33,843 nt of DNA from Dyella japonica DSM 16301 (GCF_001010355.1 NZ_JPLA01000016.1:1-33843); one strand, 5' to 3'. Positions 17,601-22,857 are shown, numbered from the stretch's first letter. The notes: generated from the sequence alone by a model not told the origin. Translations and numbers: made by a program.

Positions 17601-19921
17601 CGCTGCCTGCGCGCGAGAAGGCTCGCGAGCAGAAGTATCCTGAGCTCGTGCGCCAATGGGACGCTCTGACGCCCGAGGCACAACAGCACTTTGCGGCGAT
17701 GCGTGACCACTACCGGGAGCAGTCCGAAGCGCTCGAGCAAGCCACCGTTGAGCATCTCGAGTCACTCGACATCCCGCGCCAGAACAAGCTGGCGGCGATC
17801 GAGACCGTGCGGCGCAACTTCGCGGACGCCAAGGTCGACGGCGTGTACTTCCCGCTGGCGCGCTTTGGTGACTATTGGATCAGCGCCCAGACTGCGAAGG
17901 GCGAGTACATGTTCGCCAAATACGAGCACGCGTCCGACCAGCAGGCGGCCGAGCGCCAGCTCCTGGCGTCGGGTGGCACGATCGAGGCCAAGGGACGGCA
18001 AGACAGCAACTACCGCGCGAAGGACGCCCCCAGCGGCACCTTCATGGGCGACCTGATGGGGATCCTGCGCGCTGGCCATGCGCCCGACAGCGTGCAGGAT
18101 CAGATCTATCAGATGTATCTGAAGACGCTGCCCAACATGTCGCTGAGGAAGAGCGGGATCCACCGCAGCAATGTGGCCGGCTATACCGACGACGTGCCGC
18201 GTGTCTTCGCCTCGAGCGTCTTCCACGGTGCCCACCAGATCAGCAAAGCACGCTACGGTTGGCAGCTGCAGGGCACGCTCGAGCACATGCGCGAAACCAT
18301 GGAGGCGCGCCGTGGCCAGTCCGACATCGATGCCTCGCAGGCAGCGCATGCCGATGCCTTGCTCGGCGAGATCCAGCGCCGGCATGACTGGATCCTCAAC
18401 CCGACGAATAGCAAGCTGGCCAACGTGGCCACGTCGATTGGCTTCAGCTATTACCTGGCCGCGAGCCCGGCGAGCGCGTTGGTGAACCTGATCCAGGTGC
18501 CGCAGATCGTTCTCCCGGTGCTCGGCGCGCACCACGGCTGGCCGTCGGCCATGCGCGTGCTGGGCAGCACCATGAAGGATGCCATTCGGACCGGGGGCGC
18601 CATCGAGCGCACGCTCAAGGGCGAAGAGCTGGAAGCCTTCCGCGCCCTGCAGCGCAGCGGCACGTTCCAGCGTACTGCGACGCACTCGCTCGCCGGCGTG
18701 GCCGAAGGCGACGCGCTGCGCTCGAGTCCCGCCTACACGCGCGTGATGAACGGGATCAGCTGGATGTTCCACAAGTCCGAGGTGATCAACCGCGAGGGCA
18801 CGGGCATCGCCGCGTTCCGGCTCGCACGCGAGCAGGGCAAGAGCTTTGCCGAAGCCGTGAAGTATGCCGACGACATGACGAACGGTACCCACGGCGACTA
18901 CAGCAACGCGAACCGCGCTCGCTACATGCAGGGCAATGCGCAGAAGATGATTCTGCAGTTTAAGAACTACAGCCTGGCCATGAGCTGGCTTTGGGGCCGG
19001 AACTTCTACAAGGCCTTCAAGGGTGAATCGCCGGAGATCCGCTCGGCCGCGCGCCGCACGTTGACCGGCCTCACCGGTATGACGGCGCTGTTCGCGGGAT
19101 CCATGGGCCTGCCCATGATCAACATGCTGCGCTATGGCGCGCAGGCGGTGCACGCCGTGAGTGGCGACGAAGATGAGCCCTGGGACTTCGATACGGAGTT
19201 CCGCAGCTGGCTGGCGGACCACCTGGGGCAGCAGGCTGGCCAGCTCGTGGCCGACGGTGCGGTGAGCCAGCTGGGTGCCAACGTGGCCAGCCGCGTGAGC
19301 ATGTCCGATCTATGGTTCCGCGAGCCGGACAAGCAGCTCGAGGGCGTGGACGCGTACCACAACATGCTCGAGTCGATCGCCGGCCCGCTGGGCGGCATCG
19401 TCAAGAACATGTACGTAGGCACGCAGCAGTTCAGCGAGGGTCACGCCGAGCGCGGCATCGAGACGATGATGCCAAGCTTCGCCAAGAACGCCATGAAGGC
19501 GTTGCGCTATGCCCATGAGGGCGTGAACACGCTGCGCGGCGATCCGATCGTGCCGGACGTGAGTGCGGCTGATTCCGTCGTCCAGGCGCTGGGCTTTCAG
19601 CCGACGAAGGTTGCGGAGCAGCAGCGCATCAACGGCGCCCTGATGAACTATCAGAAGTTCATCCAGGACCGTCGCCAGGCCTTGATGAATGCGTTCGCCA
19701 TGGCCGCCGACGCCGGCGACGACAGCGATCGCGCAGATGTGCTCGAGCGGATCCAGTCGTTCAATGGAAAGTACCCGGAGATCGCGATCCGCATGTCTAA
19801 CCTGCAGTCGAGCATGCGCACGCGAACGCAGCGGTCGCAGCAGGCAGAGAACGGCATCATGCTGCAGAAGAAGCTGGCCGGGCGGGTCCGAGAAGAAGTT
19901 GGGGGGATGGCCGGCGGCTAG
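8615..19921 (+). CDS. Giant phage polyvalent protein, 3768 aa (pyrophosphatase-like, DNA methyltransferase, metallopeptidase, LPD3-like, ART-like, PLxRFG/LPD38)
   Basis: The start is GTG at 8615, with AAGGAG at 8601-8606 and overlap with the previous TGA. The order of parts, by residue, is as follows. Two copies of a 13-residue motif lie at 6-18 and 47-59. An Ala/Gly-rich region runs to ~430. An inorganic-pyrophosphatase-like domain spans ~857-992 (DGDHVD, D910/D912/D915). A helical basic segment lies at ~1065-1210, a further associated segment at ~1270-1365, and a block at ~1608-1676 resembles one seen in other phage polyvalent proteins. A methyltransferase follows at ~2015-2190, a zincin at ~2225-2410, an LPD3-like domain at ~2450-2620, and an ADP-ribosyltransferase-like domain at ~2640-2795. 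A C-terminal half with PLARFG at 3080-3085 runs to the end. Ala/Pro/Glu-rich linkers separate the domains. Known: polyvalent proteins of phages and conjugative elements (P1 DarB is the classic case) enter the recipient with the DNA and block host defences. Inferred: this one is virion-packaged and ejected. Confidence 0.92.
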   Translation: MSDGNGITGKVTWDDQAPNTAQPSGTPPAAAVAPSATLAKPATNAAGITGNVTWDDEAPAATPTSLKKPDGYGALDIPKNLVGGVVHGLGSLVKGAGELVDKALPTDSLTSAAQSVSGVDYASKLPHWLRRPGTTVGDAVGGLIQKGGDAITNSESDAAKATKEQSLVEGDLLHPSTWQFGEGAASPMNWALKGANMVGEMAPMVVGSELAGARALTKAPGVTSEIASAIKAGRTAELAPEGQAIAQQAAAAQGRGALAGGAVSGGLQGAEDAAQGESDRVTQMSDEDLAKLPAYQQMVERGMSPDDARSQLAQQVREKVFGTALPLATAAGGVSALPLLHNTQGVLSKVVGDSTLKRMATGAALEAPVQGAAAVGQTAAEVAAANSATGEQRDPLADSLATFGAGAAPGAAFGVLGGLHKPATLTRPRFEDAQPGSLSDAANAIHESQAAAAPDTTVRPAVADSDATGVKQAATPAASVQPIVTADDITARAQRRLDALNRASEGVQDEQRLDSEGKTFTIPGKPRRDLTDAEKAEQAFLTENAQNPQALAQRIGAKLADDAQPADGAAAQPTEPQSASAADGDAAAGAGSEPQQSAAAEPPSVPWVDKATGEMRTPTSGELTTALADRLVWQYNTDGHMRVPTKTLAQEWGVPPTDINDARKVASKIAVRRAKATDPTAVPTAPAAADAAPVEASRPPGAAARADTTASVPFMVTKATREGLRELGHSDADIAKMTPADALDTLKAGERVPQQSEAFPEDGERLAEIGKAADKPAADAVAEHEPAAVESTQAATETAATHVPEPVQEKVAASEADAPAEAAAQVPMAEKVEQAAAEAASSPANERPEPTDAQKEAGNYKKGHVSLHGMDISIENPRGSTRSGVSADGKSWSHEMSDHYGYIKRTEGADGDHVDAYIGPKPESEHVFVVDQTDQKSGGFDEHKVMLGYDSQDEAVAAYKKNFDPGWKVGPVHAMDVAQFKNWLKEGDTSKAMSEHVERGAPEAPKAEAAPEAAPAATIDDRIAEAERNGVTLSDADKKSIRESQARADEFTRRANQASGRGADPLNKGDAFPMGVGFTRMTKRKEQAIDASVRRAGEATKWYDKAKAAHAHIDGMLAGKGTEGERSQQEQRKAASTEALLRKILKGESKKLGKYEVAKVTTDKQGYPAALMLRGEGIIKGVNDRVDLARELFQGDKAQLRAAVDKIRGESTDAKAPVDAVEAAAPTPPAAEAVEPKADEPSASPAKAAEPAVPPAKPATVKRGGVTTSGALARVVKGKLEYLPHARETLEAYFQPGRVVKSYAGYDKVLQFKWEGDSRWRVQVQEVNKDGSPLQGVHARSIDGMPRWHSTFPDSRELLSVLGQPELAGKGVAKAKTPEPEAAKAAPEPAAGAAPAKEVEAAGEASPATEASPASAGAFEQARDVFKSVADGGGTVADVQAAFARLRDEKPAVLADLAKLTKDELQSQFGLRDDKKDAMVRSAYRRLLDQATVGSMESYIISGDYDTSHLRAVQAAVDKLTPEHLAERAKYVAEMRDRVAQRAAGVENPQTVEDYARAAYAKGGEENLSPEQRVVFDRLRVEKRAEDRAKETERNSVVRAVDTDGTGMRMVETKHTRDGHDLFVVKMDERVERDVYNQLNSAAKQLGGRYSSFKGNGAEPGFQFRTREAAEKFMALREGDQSRADHLAQRDEAKREARSETLAEKAAALRARGEQSLARDRKDNTRRRAAQAASAEAQARYDVALANTMDRIATAQADGTAGLLDPIRHRTQVDLLERTLKSASMEYLRDQGLNWEKAKDAPVSAEHLLNAKLPQFPLTRDQMVPIVRQLLRTRGGKQLGTELLKQIDYGDEYAQAVRDNPHKLLLRTTDGAHAMFPTKKAADAALARSGDKVRGTVVKMPAEKAKDQMWAVALAPDLAIDRKLWMPDSDKKVSINTATATKLRELLGNDPRESSLPYWVSDRLDKRADFARMGIGYNFELREALRQYLAMRDVPAGEDRVRTLERAIQGNKSVGHDFFPTPPALARRIADIADIQPGHRVLEPSAGKGDMADAVRAAAPESQIDTIEMSHALREILEAKGYDVVGHDFLEHKAADGEGYDRIVMNPPFSNGLDGEHVMHAYDQLKPGGRLVAITGEGIFGRSDKKAVAFRDWLEKVQGTDEKLPEGSFKSSFNPTGVNTRMVVVDKPGGEGRTRAAADSESLAHAYDLPEPKDNSTAPVANKLREVNDVVRDATAHWGDNQPNVRVVHSPELLPEAAKADPRYRSARGLYDGDTVYLVASNLRGREDVLRTLAHEAIGHYGMDRVVDEALGEGAWDKITSTIENLRQSPERASDAMRRVLSEVDRRYRTDEGPADPTTFAKEFMAVSAEKGVRSSMFDKVVAAVRAFVRKLLPNLSVGESELRGLLSKSEAFVRSDSRADAPQGAADTAPAFASDRHDPNQAVPVTTIPGGKWGEVGSPEGKKIARQGAYDYLEQLRAKGVKLTNMDTGWKIGFSGAGNRELKSWSATPERIEALAALPALMRRALLAKSEPATKGKDVKAYHYFYAPLRMGGVDHVARLVVREDTNGNYAYDLQHSQILDAKNPAAPDGRLLPAPKAGAIDRGAAGHEFTVARLKDAVNAVEKPGWAWAQGSQAVDTPQFRDFFGESKVVDKYGEPMPVYHGTAEDFSVFSPKRAGDATGHDTSALGHFFTPDERLADRYAENASDGRPADKRVVDAYLSIQNPYKMKLAEAQSIDSPADARAFRARLEREGYDGIHMAEANSWIAFHPEQIKSASENRGAFDKSNPNIYFSQPHPDADPDNPRPERKPAFANASASIEAIHAALPKLDRSTFQQAKDWLAGRARDFEPAALGALQLRHVLELAGDETVLQKPAKAYADLYQRMDGDRNSMTIDGAAKVDALNTWARQPGAAGWLGKVRPEAQALFKFMHAVTQLGVDPTSQYERLLMRDSRGEQKPWTKEMVKERINALRNQQRGRSGDDKTAMIEEIKSLRSLPAREKAREQKYPELVRQWDALTPEAQQHFAAMRDHYREQSEALEQATVEHLESLDIPRQNKLAAIETVRRNFADAKVDGVYFPLARFGDYWISAQTAKGEYMFAKYEHASDQQAAERQLLASGGTIEAKGRQDSNYRAKDAPSGTFMGDLMGILRAGHAPDSVQDQIYQMYLKTLPNMSLRKSGIHRSNVAGYTDDVPRVFASSVFHGAHQISKARYGWQLQGTLEHMRETMEARRGQSDIDASQAAHADALLGEIQRRHDWILNPTNSKLANVATSIGFSYYLAASPASALVNLIQVPQIVLPVLGAHHGWPSAMRVLGSTMKDAIRTGGAIERTLKGEELEAFRALQRSGTFQRTATHSLAGVAEGDALRSSPAYTRVMNGISWMFHKSEVINREGTGIAAFRLAREQGKSFAEAVKYADDMTNGTHGDYSNANRARYMQGNAQKMILQFKNYSLAMSWLWGRNFYKAFKGESPEIRSAARRTLTGLTGMTALFAGSMGLPMINMLRYGAQAVHAVSGDEDEPWDFDTEFRSWLADHLGQQAGQLVADGAVSQLGANVASRVSMSDLWFREPDKQLEGVDAYHNMLESIAGPLGGIVKNMYVGTQQFSEGHAERGIETMMPSFAKNAMKALRYAHEGVNTLRGDPIVPDVSAADSVVQALGFQPTKVAEQQRINGALMNYQKFIQDRRQALMNAFAMAADAGDDSDRADVLERIQSFNGKYPEIAIRMSNLQSSMRTRTQRSQQAENGIMLQKKLAGRVREEVGGMAGG
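8630..8668 (+). repeat. N-terminal 13-residue motif, copy 1
   Basis: Encodes residues 6-18 of the giant protein (GITGKVTWDDQAP). It matches copy 2 at 8753-8791 at 11 of 13 residues. The copies are near the extreme N-terminus and are separated by an Ala/Pro linker. Confidence 0.8.
8753..8791 (+). repeat. N-terminal 13-residue motif, copy 2
   Basis: Encodes residues 47-59 of the giant protein (GITGNVTWDDEAP). Several codons differ from copy 1 at third positions, so the protein sequence rather than the DNA appears to be conserved. Confidence 0.8.
11183..11590 (+). other. Inorganic-pyrophosphatase-like domain (InPase of polyvalent proteins) within the giant protein
   Basis: Residues ~857-992 contain HYGYIKRTEGADGDHVDAYIGP. 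The DGDHVD block (D910, D912, D915) matches the acidic metal-binding signature of family I pyrophosphatases (D-x-D-x-x-D). It is followed by VFVVDQTD, DEHKVMLGY and FKNWLKEGD, which occur in the same order in polyvalent-protein InPase domains. Known family activity: hydrolysis of PPi or a related phosphoanhydride. The substrate of the polyvalent version is not known to me. Confidence 0.8.
14654..15190 (+). other. N6-adenine-type DNA methyltransferase domain within the giant protein
   Basis: Residues ~2014-2192. FFPTPP (2018-2023) acts as motif X, VLEPSAGKGD (2041-2050) as the SAM-binding motif I, and NPPF (2106-2109) as the catalytic motif IV of amino-methyltransferases. These are followed by LKPGGRLVAI. 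The order X-I-IV is complete, but no clear target-recognition domain follows. The expected role is to methylate incoming or host DNA so that restriction enzymes do not cut it. The target sequence cannot be read from here. Confidence 0.88.
15287..15845 (+). other. Zincin-like metallopeptidase domain within the giant protein
   Basis: Residues ~2225-2410. HEAIGH at 2295-2300 supplies two zinc-binding His and the catalytic Glu. A Glu at 2363 in FAKEFMAV, about 60 residues later, is a good candidate for the third ligand, as in MPTase-type domains of polyvalent proteins. It could process the giant protein itself, another virion protein or a host protein; the sequence does not decide. Confidence 0.8.
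15961..16480 (+). other. LPD3-like domain (BECR-nuclease-like fold family) within the giant protein
   Basis: Residues ~2450-2620. The helix ATPERIEALAALPALMRRA followed by HYFYAPLRMGGVDHVARLVV and an H-containing strand near NYAYDLQHSQI are hallmarks of the LPD3-type domains that usually precede ART domains in polyvalent proteins. Relationship to barnase/EndoU/RelE-fold nucleases has been proposed for this group. Catalytic activity here is not established. Confidence 0.6.
16520..17010 (+). other. ADP-ribosyltransferase-like domain (ART-PolyVal type) within the giant protein
   Basis: Residues ~2636-2799. VYHGT (H2663) is the NAD-binding His motif, followed by GHFFTPDERLADRYA and, near the end, WIAFHPEQIKSA with E2772-Q2773, then the NRGAFDKSNPNIYFS tail typical of this family. 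Known family role: transfer of ADP-ribose from NAD+ to a target. The target is unknown. The position where some relatives carry an acidic residue before the (W/Y)xxF strand is Ser here, so activity is not certain. Confidence 0.75.
17050..19500 (+). other. PLxRFG / LPD38-type C-terminal region of the giant protein
   Basis: Residues ~2813-3630. PLARFGDYWI begins at 3080 and is the defining PLxRFG motif. Further on are helices with NPTNSKLANVATSIGFSYYL and SASALVNLIQ-like hydrophobic stretches (around 3270), and ILQFKNYSLAMSWLWGR (~3445), which matches the conserved late block of phage LPD38-type regions. Moderately hydrophobic segments suggest membrane or pore interaction during DNA ejection; this is inference. 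Confidence 0.75.
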
Positions 19922-19945
19922 TGGTGCCCGGGCGGTGACGAAGCG

Positions 19946-21031
19946 TCAGTCGTCCGGGTGTCCCTTCGCAGTCTTGAGGGCATAGAGGGTGCGGGCCAGT
20001 CGCCCACCCTCGTCGTTGTCGACGATATTGGTCAAGCCCTGGGCGATCATCCCAAGGAAGTCGACGGTGTTGGAGAAGTAGTTGCGGAACGCGAACTGCA
20101 CCTCTTCAGGACTCGATGCGCCCACCAGCACCACGTTGCTGTCGGGACGCTCGGCCTCGATGTGAAAGAGGGCGGCCAGGGCTCGCTTGTTCTTTGTGTA
20201 CTCCTTCACCTCGAGCTTGCCTTCCCGATTAAAGATCAGGATATAGTGGGCATTTTTCGGCATGTCGACCTTGGCCACGCGCAAGGACGCAAGGCGCTTC
20301 ATAAGGCCCAGCTCTGCCTCAAGGTCGGCATAGGCGCCGATGAGCGCGTTGTTACTCAACTCAGGGTGAGGGCCGGGACGCTGCTCGTGACCGCGAGCGA
20401 GGATCTCGCTACAGATCTCCATAAAGACGCCGATTCGCTTGTCGCCACGGTCGAACTTGGGCTCGCTATCGGTGATGTATCCGATCACCTCGTTCGCCGT
20501 TGCCCATGCGTGTTGGACAAGGGTGCGGTACTGCACCTCAATGAAGAGGCCTGCTGCTCGCTCCGCGTGCTTGGAGTTCACCTGGTAGGCGTAGATATCG
20601 TGGATACCCCGATACCCATTCGATTTGGGCTTGGCGATGTAGTCGTACTGGTCATCCTTGCTGCGGCGCTCGTGCTGGAAGTGCGCAGCGTGGAACCGCT
20701 GGCGAAACTCGTATAAGGCGTCGATGGACGGGACAATGAGCCGCACGCCAGCGACGTCATCCATGCGGCCCAGCTCCATCTTTGGCTGGCGCTCAAGTTT
20801 GTCGAAGATGGTCGCGGCTCGTTTCAGGCGTTGGCCAACATGGAAACCTTCGCCGGCGGCCTTGGCGCGCTGGCGCAGCGAGGCCTGAAAGGTGTTGATC
20901 ACGTAACGGTGGGCACCGCGCCATTCGTTGATGACGGCGAAGTCATCGTCCGTCGCCGTCTTTTCGCGAACGCGATCGCCAGCCTTGTTCACGCGCTTGC
21001 GTGAGCCTCCGGGGAACCCTTTGCCTTCCAT
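19946..21031 (-). CDS. RelA/SpoT-type (p)ppGpp synthetase domain protein, prophage-borne, 361 aa
   Basis: I chose the ATG at 21031 because GGAGG lies 4 bases upstream on the minus strand; a longer frame to 21133 would overlap the neighbouring gene and adds a low-quality extension. Residues ~64-190 form a RelA/SpoT nucleotidyltransferase domain: R68 and K70 in QRLKRAATIFDKLER, D91-D92 in MDDVAGVR, KPKSNGYRGIH (K134-H144), and EVQYRTLVQHAWA (E165, Q167, H174). These are the residues that bind ATP and GDP/GTP in alarmone synthetases. No HD-type hydrolase domain is present. Residues ~190-361 are an unassigned alpha/beta part. The gene is convergent with the virion operon, 24 bases from its end. 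It may be a lysogenic-conversion gene, perhaps defending the lysogen. It could also be a toxic small alarmone synthetase, but no antitoxin is recognisable next to it. Confidence 0.85.
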   Translation of the reverse strand: MEGKGFPGGSRKRVNKAGDRVREKTATDDDFAVINEWRGAHRYVINTFQASLRQRAKAAGEGFHVGQRLKRAATIFDKLERQPKMELGRMDDVAGVRLIVPSIDALYEFRQRFHAAHFQHERRSKDDQYDYIAKPKSNGYRGIHDIYAYQVNSKHAERAAGLFIEVQYRTLVQHAWATANEVIGYITDSEPKFDRGDKRIGVFMEICSEILARGHEQRPGPHPELSNNALIGAYADLEAELGLMKRLASLRVAKVDMPKNAHYILIFNREGKLEVKEYTKNKRALAALFHIEAERPDSNVVLVGASSPEEVQFAFRNYFSNTVDFLGMIAQGLTNIVDNDEGGRLARTLYALKTAKGHPDD

Positions 21032-21110
21032 GCCGCCTCCGCGATTGCCAGGGCCATTGTGGCACGGTGGTCGCCGGGCCTGAGACGAGCGGGCGGTATC
21101 CTCATGCCCC

Positions 21111-21422
21111 ATGAGCCAGGCCGTGACGATCAACTGGGAGCAGGTGCAGCTCGGCGGAAAGCCGCGTGAGCACTATATGGCAACGGTGGCAGCCCCTTTC
21201 AAATCGGTCTCGTTTGCGTCGGTGAATCAGATGCTTGACGGACAGTGGAAGGTCAACTTCACCCCCAAGGGGCGGGGGCTGCGCGAACCCATTACCTACC
21301 ACGGGCCTTACCTGACGAAGGAGAAGGCCATGCAGCACGTGGAGCGCTGGGCCAAATACCATTGGCGGTCGGTACCGGCGTGGGTGCCACCCGATTCACG
21401 CGTCGGCCAGCCCCTGAACTAG
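21111..21422 (+). CDS. Hypothetical protein, 103 aa, prophage accessory gene
   Basis: Begins 79 bases from the divergent alarmone-synthetase start, so promoters for both probably lie between 21032 and 21110. The ATG at 21111 has no strong ribosome binding site. The small soluble product has a plausible folded pattern (VNQMLDGQWKVNFTP, ITYHGPYLTKEKAMQHVERWAKYHW), with many aromatic residues in its second half. No signal peptide, membrane segment or known domain is seen. It heads the plus-strand accessory cluster containing the SRAP gene. Confidence 0.6.
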   Translation: MSQAVTINWEQVQLGGKPREHYMATVAAPFKSVSFASVNQMLDGQWKVNFTPKGRGLREPITYHGPYLTKEKAMQHVERWAKYHWRSVPAWVPPDSRVGQPLN

Positions 21423-21444
21423 GCGCCGGGTGTAACCTTTCAAC

Positions 21445-21672
21445 ATGACGATGAACCGTGACGATCTGCGACGGCTCCTGGTGGAGCTTGAGAGCCAAAT
21501 CGAGCCCCTTCGCGCCGAGCACCCTGACCCCGAACACTTCTGGCCGGAGTTCGCCGAGCGTGCCGATGCCATTCGCCGCCAGGCGGATCCGCACGATTGC
21601 GATTGGGCGGCGACCTGGATCGAGGCCATGCTCGCGTTCCATGCGATGCCTGGCCAAAGTGTGGAGGCCTGA
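21445..21672 (+). CDS. Hypothetical acidic protein, 75 aa, prophage accessory gene
   Basis: Lies 22 bases after the 103-aa gene and 2 bases before the SRAP start, consistent with co-transcription. The product is mostly helical, acidic and rich in Arg/Glu/Ala (DDLRRLLVELESQIEPLRAE), with a second helix containing WAATWIEAMLAFHAM. I recognise no family. A helper role for the downstream SRAP protein is only suggested by adjacency. Confidence 0.55.
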   Translation: MTMNRDDLRRLLVELESQIEPLRAEHPDPEHFWPEFAERADAIRRQADPHDCDWAATWIEAMLAFHAMPGQSVEA

Positions 21673-21674
21673 CC

Positions 21675-22379
21675 ATGTGCGGACGCTACGCCTTGTACGG
21701 CCCGGTGAGCTTGTCGAAGCGCGCGAAAGAGGCGCTGGACCGGCTCGGGCTCGACCTGGTGAGCGAGGTGAATCAGCGCGATCCGCAATACAACATCGCG
21801 CCGACCAACCGGGCGCCGGTGATCGTGTACGGCAAGCTCGGCACCACGGTGCAGGGGCTGAAGTGGGGGCTGGTGCCGTTTTGGTCGAAAGAACCGAAGA
21901 TGACCTACAGCACGATCAACGCCAAGGTTGAGACGGTCGAAACTCTCCGCTCATTCCGCGATGCCTTTAAAGCGCGCCGCGCATTGGTGCCCGCATCGGG
22001 CTACTACGAGTGGAAGAAAACCGGACCCGGACCGAAGGATAAGCAGCCATATTTCATCCACGACCCCCACGGCGACCTGTCTCTCTTCTGTGGCCTTTGG
22101 GAAAGCTGGCGCGATCGAGAGAACCCCGATGGCGAGCGGCTCAACACCTTCACCATCATCGTGGGTGAAGCCGGGCCGGTGTCGCACGACATCCACGACC
22201 GGCAGCCAGTGATCCTCGAGCCCGAAGCCTGGCAGGATTGGCTCACAGGCGACGTCGAGACTGCCAAGCAATTGCTGGCCGATCGCGGTCACGCGGACCT
22301 GGTGTACTACCCCGTATCCAAAGACGTCGGTTCCCCCGCCAACAAAGGCGCCGACTTAGTAGAGCGCATTGAGCTATGA
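21675..22379 (+). CDS. yedK: SRAP-domain abasic-site DNA-protein crosslink protein (YedK/HMCES family), 234 aa
   Basis: The start is set at ATG 21675 because the family requires Cys at position 2 after Met removal, and GGAGG lies at 21662-21667. A longer frame from 21597 would bury this Cys. The catalytic set is complete: C2 in MCGRYAL, N82 in STINAKVET, E112 in SGYYEW and H174 in DIHDRQPVIL. The length fits the family (~220-240). Known function: binds abasic sites in single-stranded DNA and forms a thiazolidine crosslink through Cys2, shielding them from cleavage. Here it sits between the alarmone synthetase and the tRNA-Cys attachment fragment, so it belongs to the prophage. It may protect phage DNA during replication or repair, as inferred from context. 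Its stop overlaps the next gene in ATGA. Confidence 0.93.
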   Translation: MCGRYALYGPVSLSKRAKEALDRLGLDLVSEVNQRDPQYNIAPTNRAPVIVYGKLGTTVQGLKWGLVPFWSKEPKMTYSTINAKVETVETLRSFRDAFKARRALVPASGYYEWKKTGPGPKDKQPYFIHDPHGDLSLFCGLWESWRDRENPDGERLNTFTIIVGEAGPVSHDIHDRQPVILEPEAWQDWLTGDVETAKQLLADRGHADLVYYPVSKDVGSPANKGADLVERIEL

Positions 22380-22657
22380 CCACTGAATCGCCCGACCTTC
22401 CGCCTCCGACCGAAGAGGGGAGGCTGCGCTACGCCGGCGGCTACAACCTCGACTTTGATCCGCCGATCCCCTGCACATGCAATCGCGATTGCAAATCGCG
22501 CTGCGCTGGCGAGTGCGGCTGCGAAGCGTGCAGCCTGGCGTTCGCGGCGTACGCCGACATCTGCGGCTGGTATGGCGAAGAGCCGTTTGTTCCGACGGAG
22601 AAGCACCTGCAGCAATACCGCGACGTGCTTGGGCCGTCGAAGGGATCAAACCAGTAG
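22376..22657 (+). CDS. Small cysteine-rich protein, 93 aa
   Basis: Start overlaps the SRAP stop in ATGA, implying translational coupling. Eight Cys occur between residues 33 and 63, seven of them in 20 residues (C33, C35, C39, C43, C47, C49, C52, then C63), in a PCTCNRDCKSRC-type pattern without His. The N-terminus is Pro/Glu-rich. The cluster could bind zinc or a metal cluster. No known family is recognised. Coupling to the abasic-site protein suggests a nucleic-acid-related role, which is inference. Confidence 0.7.
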   Translation: MTTESPDLPPPTEEGRLRYAGGYNLDFDPPIPCTCNRDCKSRCAGECGCEACSLAFAAYADICGWYGEEPFVPTEKHLQQYRDVLGPSKGSNQ

Positions 22658-22732
22658 CGACGTTTGCTGGCGCACAACCTGCGCGGCGATTCGTGTGGGC
22701 ATTACGCTAAGTTACTGATTGCTCTATTTGTA

Positions 22733-22783
22733 CAGCGCCCTGCAAAGCCGTGTACGCCGGTTCGATTCCGACCCAGGCCTCCA
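22733..22783 (+). other. 3' fragment of tRNA-Cys; probable prophage attachment site (attR)
   Basis: From 22733 the sequence reads as the 3' half of a tRNA-Cys: anticodon loop CTGCAAA (22740-22746, anticodon GCA), variable loop, T loop TTCGATT (22761-22767), acceptor strand CCAGGCC, discriminator T and CCA at 22781-22783. Upstream there is no matching acceptor or D arm. The anticodon stem and T stem (C50-A64) each carry one mismatch. So this is not a functional tRNA gene but a remnant, as left by integration at a tRNA 3' end. Confidence 0.85.
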
Positions 22784-22798
22784 TTGCGCAGCACAATC

Positions 22799-22822
22799 AA
22801 CCCGCCACCAGGCGGGTTTTTT
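22799..22822 (+). terminator. Rho-independent terminator
   Basis: The inverted repeat CCCGCC (22801-22806) / GGCGGG (22811-22816) with an ACCA loop is followed by six T. It sits just after the tRNA-Cys remnant and probably was the original tRNA-Cys terminator. Confidence 0.85.
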
Positions 22823-22857
22823 CTTGGTCTCCCCACTGCGGGCGCCTGTCGCACGCG

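Larger units (their letters stand above)
1..22783 (+). mobile_element. Right-hand part of a prophage integrated at tRNA-Cys (left end outside window)
   Basis: Seen: an unbroken plus-strand operon of virion-type genes (1-19921) ending in a giant polyvalent protein, then small accessory genes, then a 3' fragment of tRNA-Cys at 22733-22783. To the right the content changes to tRNA-Leu, gacA, rne and rluC, which are ordinary chromosomal genes. Inference: the tRNA fragment is the right attachment site and the intact tRNA-Cys lies at the other end of the element. No integrase, terminase, capsid or lysis gene is recognisable here, so those must be to the left. The giant ejection-type protein at the end of the late operon recalls podophages such as the Bcep22 group, but the virion morphotype cannot be read from this window. 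Confidence 0.85.

Noticed and set aside
8615..19921. Helicase or lysozyme/transglycosylase domain in the giant protein
   Set aside because: No Walker A/B or SF2 helicase motifs and no convincing lytic glycosidase motif could be found by reading.
19922..19945. Terminator between the giant phage gene and the RelA/SpoT gene
   Set aside because: GC-rich, but there is no clean stem with a T-run on either strand.
21032..21133. Longer start for the RelA/SpoT gene
   Set aside because: The upstream part is low-complexity, overlaps the divergent gene start, and the ATG at 21031 has GGAGG in place.
22700..22783. Complete tRNA-Cys
   Set aside because: Only the 3' half matches; no acceptor 5' strand or D arm, and stem mismatches are present.
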